From Pseudomonas sp. TH15 (GTDB taxonomy: Bacteria > Pseudomonadota > Gammaproteobacteria > Pseudomonadales > Pseudomonadaceae), in contig NZ_JAEKEL010000001.1 in assembly GCF_016651105.1 (NCBI RefSeq), positions 5,136,001 through 5,200,000 on the forward strand: DNA of 64,000 bases. Direction: 5' to 3'. This document shows, one piece after another, positions 18,142 through 26,909 of this stretch. Numbering within the stretch: position 1 is the stretch's first letter; every line of letters begins with the position of its first letter. Position numbers and translations under genes: made by a program. The notes beneath the pieces are model-generated. The model saw only the letters and a list, made by a program, of their open reading frames with translations. It was not told where the DNA came from and did no database searches.

Positions 18142-19263
18142 ATGACCAGCATGCCCAACGTTGAACCCGACCTGGCTGTCCCGGTAGCCGCCCGCAAGCC
18201 GCCCGTGCTCAAACGTCTGCTTCTGCTGGCTGTGGCCATCGCGGCGTTAGTGGGAATTGGTCTGTACGGCGCCCATTGGTGGACCGCCGGGCGTTTCCTC
18301 GAAGAAACCGACGATGCCTACATTGGCGGCGACGTCACGGTGATCGGGCCGAAAGTCGCGGGTTATATCGAAGAAGTGCTGGTGACCGACAACCAGAAGG
18401 TCAAGGCCGGCGATGTGCTGGTTCGGCTTGATTCGCGCGACTACCGCGCCAACCTGGCCAAGGCTGAAGGCGCGGTCGCCGCAGAAGAAGCCTTGCTCGC
18501 CAACCTCGACGCCACCGAACAACTGCAACACGCGGTGATCGGCCAGGCCCGCGCCGGGATCGATGCCGCTGGTGCCGAAACCTCCCGCTCACGGGATGAC
18601 GATGCGCGCTACAAAAAACTGGTCGGCAGCAACGCTGTCTCGGTGGAAAGCGCCCAACGCGCCAACGCCACCTTCAAGACTGCGCAGGCAATCAGTGCCC
18701 GGGCTCAGGCCGAACTGCTGGCCACCCAACGTCAACTCGATGTGATCGAAACCCAGAAACAACAAGCCCGCGCGGCGTTGATGCAAGCCAAAGCCGAGCG
18801 TGACCTGGCGCAATTGAACGTCGGCTACACCGAACTGAAAGCCCCAGTGGACGGTGTGGTCGGCAATCGTCGGGCGCGGGTTGGCGCTTATGCGCAGGCC
18901 GGTTCGCAACTGCTGTCGGTGGTGCCATCCAGCGGGTTGTGGGTCGATGCCAATTTCAAGGAAGACCAACTGGCGCGGATGACGTCGGGCCAGCGTGTCG
19001 TCATCCGCGCTGATGTGCTTTCGGGTCAGGTGTTCCATGGTCATCTGGACAGCCTTGCCCCGGCCAGCGGCGCGCAGTTCAGCGTGTTGCCGCCGGAGAA
19101 CGCCACCGGCAACTTCACCAAAATCGTCCAGCGGGTGCCGGTGCGGATCGTCCTCGACCCGGCCGACGGCGTGCTCGATCATTTGCGCCCCGGCCTGTCG
19201 GTGACCGCTGAAGTCGACACCCGCGCCGAGGAGAAAACCCCAGCCGTGGCCAGCGCGCCATGA
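18142..19263 (+). CDS. HlyD/EmrA-family membrane fusion protein
   Basis: 373-residue periplasmic adaptor of a drug efflux pump. A short cytoplasmic N-terminus and one membrane helix (about 25-46) lead to a biotinyl-lipoyl half motif (TDDAYIGGDVTVIGPKVAGYI), a long alpha-helical hairpin rich in Ala/Gln (about 105-220) and the return lipoyl segment LNVGYTELKAPVDGVVGNR. The stop overlaps the start of the next gene as ATGA. The AT-rich region upstream is shared with the divergent tpsB gene. The substrate cannot be deduced. Confidence 0.9.
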   Translation: MTSMPNVEPDLAVPVAARKPPVLKRLLLLAVAIAALVGIGLYGAHWWTAGRFLEETDDAYIGGDVTVIGPKVAGYIEEVLVTDNQKVKAGDVLVRLDSRDYRANLAKAEGAVAAEEALLANLDATEQLQHAVIGQARAGIDAAGAETSRSRDDDARYKKLVGSNAVSVESAQRANATFKTAQAISARAQAELLATQRQLDVIETQKQQARAALMQAKAERDLAQLNVGYTELKAPVDGVVGNRRARVGAYAQAGSQLLSVVPSSGLWVDANFKEDQLARMTSGQRVVIRADVLSGQVFHGHLDSLAPASGAQFSVLPPENATGNFTKIVQRVPVRIVLDPADGVLDHLRPGLSVTAEVDTRAEEKTPAVASAP

Positions 19264-20852
19264 GCCGCGCCCTCGCCGCTCCGGCGCAACCATTCAATGC
19301 CGCGGACATGGCGACGGCGACCAAGGTCTTCGCCTTCGCCAGCATGTGCATCGGCATGTTCATTGCGCTGCTGGATATCCAGATCGTCTCCGCCTCCTTG
19401 CGCGACATCGGCGGCGGACTCTCGGCCGGCACCGACGAAACCGCGTGGGTGCAAACCAGTTACCTGATTGCTGAAATCATCGTGATCCCGTTGTCCGGCT
19501 GGTTGTCCCGGGTGTTCTCGACCCGTTGGTTGTTTTGCGCCTCGGCGGTTGGTTTCACCCTGGCCAGCCTGCTCTGCGGCGCGGCCTGGAATATCCAGAG
19601 CATGATCGCCTTTCGTGCCCTGCAAGGTTTTCTCGGCGGTTCGATGATTCCGCTGGTGTTCACCACGGCGTTCTTTTTCTTCACCGGCAAACAACGGGTG
19701 ATCGCTGCCGCGACCATTGGCGCGGTAGCCTCGCTTGCACCGACGCTGGGCCCGGTTATCGGTGGCTGGATCACCGACATTTCATCCTGGCACTGGCTGT
19801 TCTACATCAACCTGGTGCCGGGGATTTTCGTCGCCGTGGCGGTGCCGATGCTGGTGAAGATCGATCAGCCAGAGTTATCGCTGCTCAAGGGTGCCGACTA
19901 CCTCAGCATGGTGTTTATGGCGCTGTTTCTCGGCTGCCTGGAATACACCCTCGAAGAAGGCCCGCGCTGGAATTGGTTCAGCGACAGCACGATTCTGATC
20001 ACTGCATGGATCAGCGGACTGTCAGGTCTGGCGTTTATTGGCCGGACATTGTCCGTGGCCAATCCGATCGTTGATTTGCGCGCCTTGAAGGACCGCAACT
20101 TTGCCCTCGGCTGCTTCTTTTCCTTCGTCACCGGGATTGGCCTGTTCGCCACCATTTACCTGACGCCGCTGTTTCTCGGCCGGGTCCGTGGCTACAGCGC
20201 GCTGGACATTGGCCTGGCGATTTTTTCCACCGGGGTGTTCCAGATCATGGCGATTCCGCTGTACGCCTTTCTGGCCAACCGCGTCGACCTGCGCTGGATC
20301 ATGATGACCGGCCTTGGGCTGTTCGCGTTGTCGATGTGGGATTTCAGCCCGATCACCCATGACTGGGGCGCGAGAGAATTGATGCTGCCGCAAGCCTTGC
20401 GCGGGATTGCCCAGCAACTGGCAGTGCCACCGGCAGTGACCCTGACCTTGGGTGGCCTGGCCCCGTCGCGACTCAAACATGCTTCCGGGTTGTTCAACCT
20501 GATGCGCAACCTGGGCGGCGCCATCGGTATCGCCGCTTGCGCGACCATCCTCAACGACCGTACCAACCTGCATTTCACACGTTTGGCTGAACACTTGAAC
20601 AGCACCAACGAAGCACTCAACCAGTGGCTGTCCCAGGTAGGCAACAACTTCGCCGCCCTCGGCCAAAGCGGTGACGCGGGTGTCACCGCCAGCCTGCACC
20701 AACTGTGGCTGCTGACTTACCGCGAAGCGCAGACGCAAACCTATGGCGACGCGTTTTTGATGATCATGGTCTGCTTCATTATCGCCACGGCGATGGTGCC
20801 CTTGATGCGCAAGGTAAAACCACCGGCCGCGCCGTCAGCAGACGCTCATTGA
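19260..20852 (+). CDS. DHA2-family MFS multidrug exporter (EmrB-like)
   Basis: 530-residue inner-membrane antiporter with about 14 hydrophobic segments, the DHA2/EmrB size. It includes early LLDIQIVSASLRDIGGGLSAG and motif-C-like GPVIGGWITD. Translation is coupled to the membrane fusion protein (ATGA overlap), giving a two-gene EmrAB-type pump that would need an outer-membrane TolC-like channel encoded elsewhere. It is convergent with the AhpD-like gene, whose stop lies immediately downstream. Confidence 0.92.
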   Translation: MSRALAAPAQPFNAADMATATKVFAFASMCIGMFIALLDIQIVSASLRDIGGGLSAGTDETAWVQTSYLIAEIIVIPLSGWLSRVFSTRWLFCASAVGFTLASLLCGAAWNIQSMIAFRALQGFLGGSMIPLVFTTAFFFFTGKQRVIAAATIGAVASLAPTLGPVIGGWITDISSWHWLFYINLVPGIFVAVAVPMLVKIDQPELSLLKGADYLSMVFMALFLGCLEYTLEEGPRWNWFSDSTILITAWISGLSGLAFIGRTLSVANPIVDLRALKDRNFALGCFFSFVTGIGLFATIYLTPLFLGRVRGYSALDIGLAIFSTGVFQIMAIPLYAFLANRVDLRWIMMTGLGLFALSMWDFSPITHDWGARELMLPQALRGIAQQLAVPPAVTLTLGGLAPSRLKHASGLFNLMRNLGGAIGIAACATILNDRTNLHFTRLAEHLNSTNEALNQWLSQVGNNFAALGQSGDAGVTASLHQLWLLTYREAQTQTYGDAFLMIMVCFIIATAMVPLMRKVKPPAAPSADAH

Positions 20853-21293
20853 TCAGGCTTGAGGCATTTTGCGGAAACCAATCGCCAGGCGATTCCAGGC
20901 GTTGATGGTGGTGATCGCCACAGTCAGATCGACCATTTCCTTGGGGCTGAACTCGGAGACCGCCAGTTCATAGTCTTCGTCCGAGGCGTGGGTCTGGCTC
21001 ACCAGGGTCAGGGACTCGGTCCAGGCCAGCGCCGCACGTTCACGCGGGGTGAAGAACGGCGTTTCGCGCCAGGCCGACAAAGTGTACAGACGACGCTCGT
21101 CTTCACCGCCCTTGCGGGCATCGGCGCTGTGCATATCGAGGCAGAAGGCGCAGCCGTTGATTTGCGAGGTTCGCAGCTTGACCAGTTCGATCAGGTTCTT
21201 TTCCAGCGGCAGTTTCGAGACGGCGGTTTCCAGGGCGATCATAGCCTTGAGGGCGTCTGGGGAAGCAGTGTAGAAATCGATGCGAGGTTTCAT
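20853..21293 (-). CDS. AhpD-like/carboxymuconolactone decarboxylase-family peroxidase
   Basis: 146-residue cytoplasmic protein of the AhpD fold. The redox motif is CAFCLDMHSADARKGG, that is CxxC with the conserved histidine three residues later, as in peroxidase-related alkylhydroperoxidase proteins. Probable role: thiol-dependent peroxide detoxification. It is a single gene, convergent with the efflux operon. The start has GGAAAC upstream. No linked regulator was seen. Confidence 0.85.
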   Translation of the reverse strand: MKPRIDFYTASPDALKAMIALETAVSKLPLEKNLIELVKLRTSQINGCAFCLDMHSADARKGGEDERRLYTLSAWRETPFFTPRERAALAWTESLTLVSQTHASDEDYELAVSEFSPKEMVDLTVAITTINAWNRLAIGFRKMPQA

Positions 21294-21479
21294 GGTGGGT
21301 TTCCGGGGCGAGTGAATGTGTGACTACGTTAGTCCTCACCTCGGGTTCATCAAATAGCCAATATTGCCGAAGATCAGGAGGCCACTCGCGAACACCCGCG
21401 ACCGCTCGTCAGCCGACCGGCACCAAGGGTTCTGCGCGTCAGACCAATATCAGGTGTATCCCCTTTCTGGAGACGTACC

Positions 21480-21779
21480 ATGATGACGCGCAAACTCACC
21501 TCGATATTGCTCGCCGGCCTGCTGGCTACGGCATCGGCCGCCAGCTTCGCCGCCAATGACGGCGCTGATGCGACCGGCACCAAATCCGGCGCAACCAGCG
21601 GCTCGACCATGCCGCCGGACAACACCCCCGGTGCACCATCGGGTGGTAACAGTTCCGACGGCGCCGGTTCCGGCACTGGCACCAATGGCGGCGCCAGCGG
21701 CTCAGGTTCGGGGGCGGGTGGCGGCACCGGTTCGGCCGGCGGTGGCACTGGCGGTGCAGGCGGTGGCACGGGTGGCTGA
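21480..21779 (+). CDS. Small secreted Gly/Ser-rich protein
   Basis: 99 residues: a clear signal peptide (about 1-25, SILLAGLLATASAASFAAN) followed by a low-complexity tail of Gly, Ser, Thr and Ala, ending in repeated GGGTGGAGGGTGG. The ribosome site GGAGA lies 6 bases before ATG. No domain recognised. Such tails are found in small exported Pseudomonas proteins of unknown role. Its reading frame and signal peptide look real, but the function is not known. Confidence 0.6.
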   Translation: MMTRKLTSILLAGLLATASAASFAANDGADATGTKSGATSGSTMPPDNTPGAPSGGNSSDGAGSGTGTNGGASGSGSGAGGGTGSAGGGTGGAGGGTGG

Positions 21780-21810
21780 ACGAACAAGAGTCATCCGTGG
21801 TAATGCCTTC

Positions 21811-21902
21811 CTGTAGGAGTGAGTTTGCTCGCGATTGCGCAGTGTCAGTCACTGATGTGTTGAATGGGCTGACGCCATCGCGAGTAGGCTCGCCCCTACA
21901 GG
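21811..21902. repeat. REP doublet
   Basis: CTGTAGGAGTGAGTTTGCTCGCGA and an inverted, slightly diverged copy ending CGAGTAGGCTCGCCCCTACA lie between the Gly-rich gene and the diguanylate cyclase stop. Confidence 0.8.
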
Positions 21903-21920
21903 GGTTTTGTTGAGTTTTGA

Positions 21921-23492
21921 TCAGCGATCGGAGCGCAGCAGCTCGGCGATGCCACCGTCCATCGACAACACCGCGGCGCGGTTACGCCCGGCATTTTTCG
22001 CTTGATACAACGCCGCATCGGCCCGCTGGATAAACACTTCCAGACTGTCATTGCCGCTCGGAATAAACGAATAGCAACCCAGGCTGACCGTCACGTAACC
22101 GGTGGGTGAGCCGCTGTGGGTGATGTTCTTGTCCATGACGCTGCGGCGGATCTGCTCGGCAATCGCCATCGCACCGTGAATGTCGGTGTCGGGCAGCAAC
22201 GCCGCGAACTCTTCGCCACCGTAGCGCACCGCCAGATCAGCCTTGCGATGGCAGCAACTCTTGAGCGCTCGCGCCACTTCGGCCAGGCAGTGATCTCCGG
22301 CCACGTGGCCGTAGGTATCGTTGTAACGCTTGAAGAAATCGATATCGAGCATCACCAGGCTCAGCGGGCTTCCCTGTCGGGCGCCACGGCCGAATTCGAT
22401 CTCCAGCGCCCGTTCGAACAGACGCCGGTTTGCCAGGCCGGTCAGGCTGTCATGGGTCGCGATCAGTTCCAGCGCTTCCTGGGCCTTGCGCAGGTCAGCT
22501 TCGATCCGCCCCCCGTCGCGCACTTGATGAATGAACACCCAGCCGAACAGCCCCACGCCCAATACCACCAAGGCCACAATGACGCTGGATTGAAACGCGG
22601 TGGCGTACCACTCCTTGAGAATCGCGTCCCTGGAGGATGCCGCCGACACCACCAGCGGATAACTCTCCAACTGTCGGTAGCCATACAAGCGAACCGTGTC
22701 GTCGACCACCGAACTGATCATCGCGTTGCCAGAGGTGGCGACGGGCAGATGCTTCTGGAAAATCGCCCCTTGGGCCAACGAGGTGCCGATTTGCGCTTCA
22801 ACAAACGGTCGGCGCGCCAGTAACGTGCCGTCCGTGAGCGCCAAAAACATTGCCCCGTGGTCATCAATGCTGAAGCTTTTGAAGAACTGATCGAAGTACG
22901 ACATCTTGATGCCGGCCAGCAACACGCCCTCGAAGTTGCCGTCCTTGTCGTTGATGCGCTTGGTCACCGGAATGATCCACTCGCCGTTCTCGCGACTGCG
23001 AATCGCCGGCCCGATGTGCGCCAGGGACGAGACGTTTTGCTGGTGGTATTTGAAGTATTCGCGATCCATTACACCGGAGCCCCGGGGCAAATCCTGAAAC
23101 GAGGTCACGACCCACTGACCTTGTTTGTCGAACAGGAAAATCCCGTGCAACTGGTGCAGCGCCTGCACCCGTCGGGCGAAGGTTTTCTGCAAGCGCGGCT
23201 TTTGTTCACCATCGAAACCATCTGCCTGAATCCAGTCCACAAGACTGGTCAGCACCAGATCGGCCTTGGTAAACGTGTCTTCAGCCTGCTGCGCCATCGC
23301 CCGGGTGAGGTTAGATGATGCGATTTGCGCCAGGGCCAGGTCATGACGGCGTGACTGCTCCAGTTGCAAGTACAGCAAGCCGCACAGGCATAGGCACACC
23401 GCCGCAATAAACAGCGCCGCAGCCTTGAGCAGAGGCAGGCGTTTCAGGGAGCCTCCGGGAGCCTGGTGCGGATCGTGAATGGGGATTGGCAA
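21921..23492 (-). CDS. Membrane diguanylate cyclase with periplasmic Cache-type sensor
   Basis: 523-residue inner-membrane enzyme that makes cyclic-di-GMP from two GTP. Membrane helices lie at about 21-43 and 291-312. Between them is a periplasmic sensor with dCache features (DREYFKYHQQN, IGPAIRSRENGEWIIPVTKRI, GVLLAGIKMSYFDQFF). The C-terminal GGDEF domain starts near THDSLTGLANRR and carries an active RYGGEEF signature. An RKAD inhibitory I-site lies five residues upstream, so product inhibition is expected. It stands alone. The signal sensed is unknown. Confidence 0.92.
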   Translation of the reverse strand: MPIPIHDPHQAPGGSLKRLPLLKAAALFIAAVCLCLCGLLYLQLEQSRRHDLALAQIASSNLTRAMAQQAEDTFTKADLVLTSLVDWIQADGFDGEQKPRLQKTFARRVQALHQLHGIFLFDKQGQWVVTSFQDLPRGSGVMDREYFKYHQQNVSSLAHIGPAIRSRENGEWIIPVTKRINDKDGNFEGVLLAGIKMSYFDQFFKSFSIDDHGAMFLALTDGTLLARRPFVEAQIGTSLAQGAIFQKHLPVATSGNAMISSVVDDTVRLYGYRQLESYPLVVSAASSRDAILKEWYATAFQSSVIVALVVLGVGLFGWVFIHQVRDGGRIEADLRKAQEALELIATHDSLTGLANRRLFERALEIEFGRGARQGSPLSLVMLDIDFFKRYNDTYGHVAGDHCLAEVARALKSCCHRKADLAVRYGGEEFAALLPDTDIHGAMAIAEQIRRSVMDKNITHSGSPTGYVTVSLGCYSFIPSGNDSLEVFIQRADAALYQAKNAGRNRAAVLSMDGGIAELLRSDR

Positions 23493-23866
23493 AAGCGTGT
23501 CCTGAGCAGGTACGACAAGGGCAAAGGCCCGAAACCCTTAGTTTTTGTGAGCGTAGTTCACCGAGATGCGCCGGGCAAACGCCAGCGGCCCGCCAAGTTG
23601 TATCGGCGCGCGGCGAATTTGGATGATTGTTTGAAGAAAATATTTTCGAACGCCGTATAAACAGTCATAAACCGCACGAGCGCAGACGCGAAGTCTGCCG
23701 AACTCGAGACTTAGCAAGATCTGCAAAGATGCAAGCAACGCTAGCGTAATCAGGTCAGGCCGCCGAAAACCCTGTGGCGAGGGAGCAAGCGCCCCTGCCA
23801 CAGGTTCAGTCTTCAGTCTTCAGTCTTTTCAGCCTTTAGTGCTCAGCCGATTGGCTGTGGGCCATG
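23493..23866. other. Intergenic stretch, no gene seen
   Basis: 374 bases between the diguanylate cyclase start and the RNase T2 stop. It contains a single REP-like element at about 23773-23805 (CTGTGGCGAGGGAGCAAGCG...) and a short direct repeat (CAGTCTT three times, about 23808-23827). No supported coding frame. Confidence 0.6.
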
Positions 23867-24532
23867 TCAGCGCGAAGGCGGCACACGGATGTCGCCCGCC
23901 CGGCACTGGGTTTTCACGCCTTTGCCGCACGCGCCGAACTGCAGATCCTTGCCCATGCACACGCGCACTTCCGACAGTTCCGGGCCGCTGCATATCACTG
24001 CAATGCCGTTGGCCGGAATTCCCGGATTGGCCTTACGGAACAGGTCTGCAATCTCCTGCGCCTCGAAGTAGTACGAGGTGCTGAACGGTTGCAGTTCATC
24101 AGGGATTTTCACCGCCGCGACGGCTTTATCCGCTTCGTCCAGATAGCCCATCGCGCCGAGGCCGCTGCACGTGCCGTGCTTGGACCATTCGTGATCGAGC
24201 AGTTTTTTGGTCGGGAACAACGTCAGGCCTTTTGCGGTTTCCGCTGCCGACAGCGTAGTCAGCGGCGGGCAGGATTCCGGCCAGCCACCACCGGCGTATT
24301 GCGGCCACAGGCCATGCAGGACAAAGCCATAGCCCTTGCTGGAACACTGCACATCGTCCTTGTGGGTCAGACAAAATGTCGGCGACCACGACAGCGTCAG
24401 CAAGTAGTAATCGAATACCCCCGCCACCGCTTCCGCTTGCACTTTGCTCGACTGCGATTGCCGCGCCGAACTCAAACCGATGCTACCGACCGTCAGCGCA
24501 ATCACTGCCAAAATTGTAAACAGCTTTTTCAT
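23867..24532 (-). CDS. Ribonuclease T2 family (RNase I-like)
   Basis: 221-residue exported endoribonuclease. The signal peptide (about 1-25) is followed by both conserved catalytic segments of the T2 family: CAS1 FVLHGLWPQYAGGGWPESC and CAS2 LLDHEWSKHGTCSG, each with its histidine, plus paired cysteines for disulfides. Such enzymes degrade RNA in the periplasm or outside the cell to 3'-phosphate products through 2',3'-cyclic intermediates. It is a single gene with a divergent neighbour 165 bases upstream. Confidence 0.92.
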   Translation of the reverse strand: MKKLFTILAVIALTVGSIGLSSARQSQSSKVQAEAVAGVFDYYLLTLSWSPTFCLTHKDDVQCSSKGYGFVLHGLWPQYAGGGWPESCPPLTTLSAAETAKGLTLFPTKKLLDHEWSKHGTCSGLGAMGYLDEADKAVAAVKIPDELQPFSTSYYFEAQEIADLFRKANPGIPANGIAVICSGPELSEVRVCMGKDLQFGACGKGVKTQCRAGDIRVPPSR

Positions 24533-24697
24533 CTACCCGCTCCTTGGGACGCCTGCGTCCGTGGTTTTCGATCCTGACCAGTCTTGGTCAGAGGTGATTT
24601 GGACATGCTTGTGTTGCAAGTGCATGACGCAAGGCAAGGCCCTACGCCGTTGAAAGGTCTACGATTAATAAGCAGACATCAAATACAGGGATCCGAA

Positions 24698-25168
24698 ATG
24701 AGTAAAGCAGACGAACTCGCCGCGAAGCTCAAGCAAACCCAACCTGCCCATGCGGACGCGGCGCTGGAGATCGATTGCTGGCCGGCGCAAGTGTATGCCC
24801 TTTACCACCGCATCGAAGGGTGGCTGCTACCGGTCACCGAAGTTGGCCTGAAAATCCGGCGTAATCCGACCCACGTTTGCGAAACATCGCCGGATGGCGA
24901 AGCGCATGATTACGCCATCGACCAATTGGTCATCGAGGCGAATAACCAAAGCCTGACATTTGATCCCATCGCACGGTTTACCGAGGATGGCGCCGGACGG
25001 GTGCAAATCACCCTGCCGGACCGCAACACTTACCTGTTGCGAACTGTCGATGAACACCAAGAAAGCCACTGGTGGCTGCAGACCGTTGAAACCGGGCAAC
25101 AACTGGATGCCATCGCGTTGACCGAAAATAACTTGCTGCAGGCGGTGCAGGAAGGTCTCGGTTTGTAG
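24698..25168 (+). CDS. Conserved hypothetical protein
   Basis: 156-residue soluble protein with no signal peptide or membrane segment. The ATG at 24698 (MSKADELAAKLKQTQPAHAD) was taken because CAGGGA lies upstream. The open frame begins further upstream but that part is translated spacer. The sequence is acidic and of ordinary composition, with a Trp-containing stretch (LEIDCWPAQVYALYHRIEGWLLP). No family recognised. It is convergent with the LysR gene, 6 bases away. Confidence 0.7.
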   Translation: MSKADELAAKLKQTQPAHADAALEIDCWPAQVYALYHRIEGWLLPVTEVGLKIRRNPTHVCETSPDGEAHDYAIDQLVIEANNQSLTFDPIARFTEDGAGRVQITLPDRNTYLLRTVDEHQESHWWLQTVETGQQLDAIALTENNLLQAVQEGLGL

Positions 25169-25174
25169 GTGCGA

Positions 25175-26029
25175 TTACTGGCGCCGTGCCGAGCAAAAAT
25201 CGACGATTGCCCGTGATACCGCGTCGATCATCTGCGGGTCGGCGTGGCCCGCGCAAAATAGACGAAACTGTGCATCCGGCAACACCGGCAAGCCATGCTC
25301 TTCACCCAGCGCAACCAAACCCTGACCCAGTTGACTTGCCGCCATCGGTGCCAAGGCAAACCCCGACAAGGCTGCCGCGCGCAACCCGGCCGTGCTGGAA
25401 CAGAGCATGGCGGTACGCTGCGTGAGGCCGGCCTGAGCCAAACGGGTCAACGCTGCTTCACGGTAAGGACACGGCTCGGGGAACAATGCCAGCGGTATGG
25501 GGTTGGGCAGTTGCGTGACCGGTTGTGCCGCCCACGCCCACACCAGCGGTTCCTGCCAGAGCAGCAGCCCCGACTCACCGGTGTCACACAGCGAGCCCAG
25601 CACCATCTCCAGATCACCCTGTTTCATCAGGTTCAATAACGTTGCGGGGATGTTTACCTGCACATCGATTTCCATGCCCGGATGTTGCGCTGCGCACTCC
25701 TGCAACACCCGCAACAGCCGTGCCTCGACAAAATCCTCGGAAATGCCAATCCGCACCCGCCCCTGAAACGGCGTACGTGTGAGCTGCGCCCAGGCGTCGC
25801 GGTTCAGCGCGAGAATCGTCCGCGCATACGCCATCAGGCGCTCACCATCCGGCGTCAGTCGTTGTGATCGCGTCGTGCGTTTGAGCAGCGGCTTGCCGAC
25901 CTGCTCTTCCAGACGCCGCAAATGCCCGCTGACCGCCGATTGCGTCAGATGGAGTTTCTCGGCGGCACGACTGAAACCGTCCTCGTCGACGACGGTGACA
26001 AAAGTCTTGAGTAATTGCGCGTCAAACAT
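25175..26029 (-). CDS. LysR-family transcriptional regulator
   Basis: 284-residue LTTR. The N-terminal winged helix-turn-helix (FDAQLLKTFVTVVDEDGFSRAAEKLHLTQSAVSGHLRRLEEQ) is followed by an effector-binding domain starting at about 90 (RVRIGISEDFVE). The ATG at 26029 gives the standard N-terminus. A TTG start at 26047 is also possible. It is divergent from azoR with a 101-base shared region containing a palindrome, which suggests it controls azoR and itself. The inducer is unknown. Confidence 0.9.
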   Translation of the reverse strand: MFDAQLLKTFVTVVDEDGFSRAAEKLHLTQSAVSGHLRRLEEQVGKPLLKRTTRSQRLTPDGERLMAYARTILALNRDAWAQLTRTPFQGRVRIGISEDFVEARLLRVLQECAAQHPGMEIDVQVNIPATLLNLMKQGDLEMVLGSLCDTGESGLLLWQEPLVWAWAAQPVTQLPNPIPLALFPEPCPYREAALTRLAQAGLTQRTAMLCSSTAGLRAAALSGFALAPMAASQLGQGLVALGEEHGLPVLPDAQFRLFCAGHADPQMIDAVSRAIVDFCSARRQ

Positions 26030-26076
26030 AGTGAGATACGTGATCAATGGCGGGTTTATTTACGATTTATAGTTAG

Positions 26077-26086
26077 TAGCGCGCTA
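26077..26086. promoter_or_regulatory. Palindrome in the LysR/azoR divergent region
   Basis: TAGCGCGCTA, a perfect 10-bp palindrome in AT-rich DNA, lies 44 bases before the azoR GTG and 47 bases before the LysR ATG. Its position suits a LysR-type operator, but the classic T-N11-A arrangement was not shown. Confidence 0.35.
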
Positions 26087-26130
26087 TGTTGCAATGCCTC
26101 GCACTTTCTCCCCGTCTGCCGAGGCTCAAC

Positions 26131-26772
26131 GTGACCACCCTTCTGCACATCGAATGCTCACCGCGCAAACAACGCTCTGCCTCGCGGGAGGTCGCTCGGA
26201 GTTTTATCGAGCGCCATCAACAACACCACCCGCAGACACGCGTCGAAACCCTGGATCTATGGAGCCTGCACCTGCCGGAATTCGGTGAAGAGGCGATGAA
26301 CGCCAAGTATGCCGGCCTCAGCGGCGTTGCCCGGACAGCGACCCAACAATCGGCCTGGGAGGAACTCGAAGCGCTCGCCGCTCACCTGCACCGCGCCGAT
26401 ATGCTGGTGTTGTCGGTGCCGCTGTGGAATTACAGCATTCCGTACAAACTCAAGCACTTCATCGATCTGGTGTCGCAGAAAGACATCCTCTTCAGCTTCG
26501 ACCCCGAGCGTGGCCCGCAAGGTTTGCTGCAAGGCAAGACTGCCGTGGTCACCTACGCCCGTGGCCTGGATTTTTCCGCGCAATCGACCACACCCGCCGA
26601 GCGTTTCGACTTTCAGAAACCCTATGTGGAGGCGTGGCTGGAATTTATCGGGATCCGTGATGTGCACGCGGTGATTGTCGAGAAGACCATTCTTGGCGCA
26701 GAGATGGACCGCGACGCGCGGCTTGGCGCCGTACAACAGGCGCGGGAACTGGCCGATCGCCTCGCTGGATAA
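26131..26772 (+). CDS. azoR: FMN-dependent NADH-azoreductase
   Basis: 213-residue flavodoxin-like quinone/azo reductase. It uses NADH and FMN to reduce quinones or azo compounds by two electrons. The motifs fit AzoR: phosphate-binding HIECSPRKQRSASREV at the N-terminus, then VPLWNYSIPYKLKHFIDLVS around the flavin. The GTG at 26131 was chosen (GAGG 6 bases upstream). An ATG at 26086 in the same frame lacks a ribosome site. It is divergent from a LysR regulator, the common arrangement for electrophile-inducible azoreductases. Confidence 0.9.
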   Translation: MTTLLHIECSPRKQRSASREVARSFIERHQQHHPQTRVETLDLWSLHLPEFGEEAMNAKYAGLSGVARTATQQSAWEELEALAAHLHRADMLVLSVPLWNYSIPYKLKHFIDLVSQKDILFSFDPERGPQGLLQGKTAVVTYARGLDFSAQSTTPAERFDFQKPYVEAWLEFIGIRDVHAVIVEKTILGAEMDRDARLGAVQQARELADRLAG

Positions 26773-26909
26773 AGCGGCTGCGCAACCCGCCAGCGACGAG
26801 ACACCGTGTGCAGCGCGACTCGTCCCTGGCGTTCGGTGACGGCCCTGATGACACCTGCGCAAACCATTCACTACACTGGGCCACCTTCCTTTTCAGAAGC
26901 CCGAGCGCA

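Noticed and set aside
23538-23801. 87-codon minus-strand frame upstream of RNase T2
   Set aside because: It runs through REP DNA, lacks a ribosome site and has no protein-like features.
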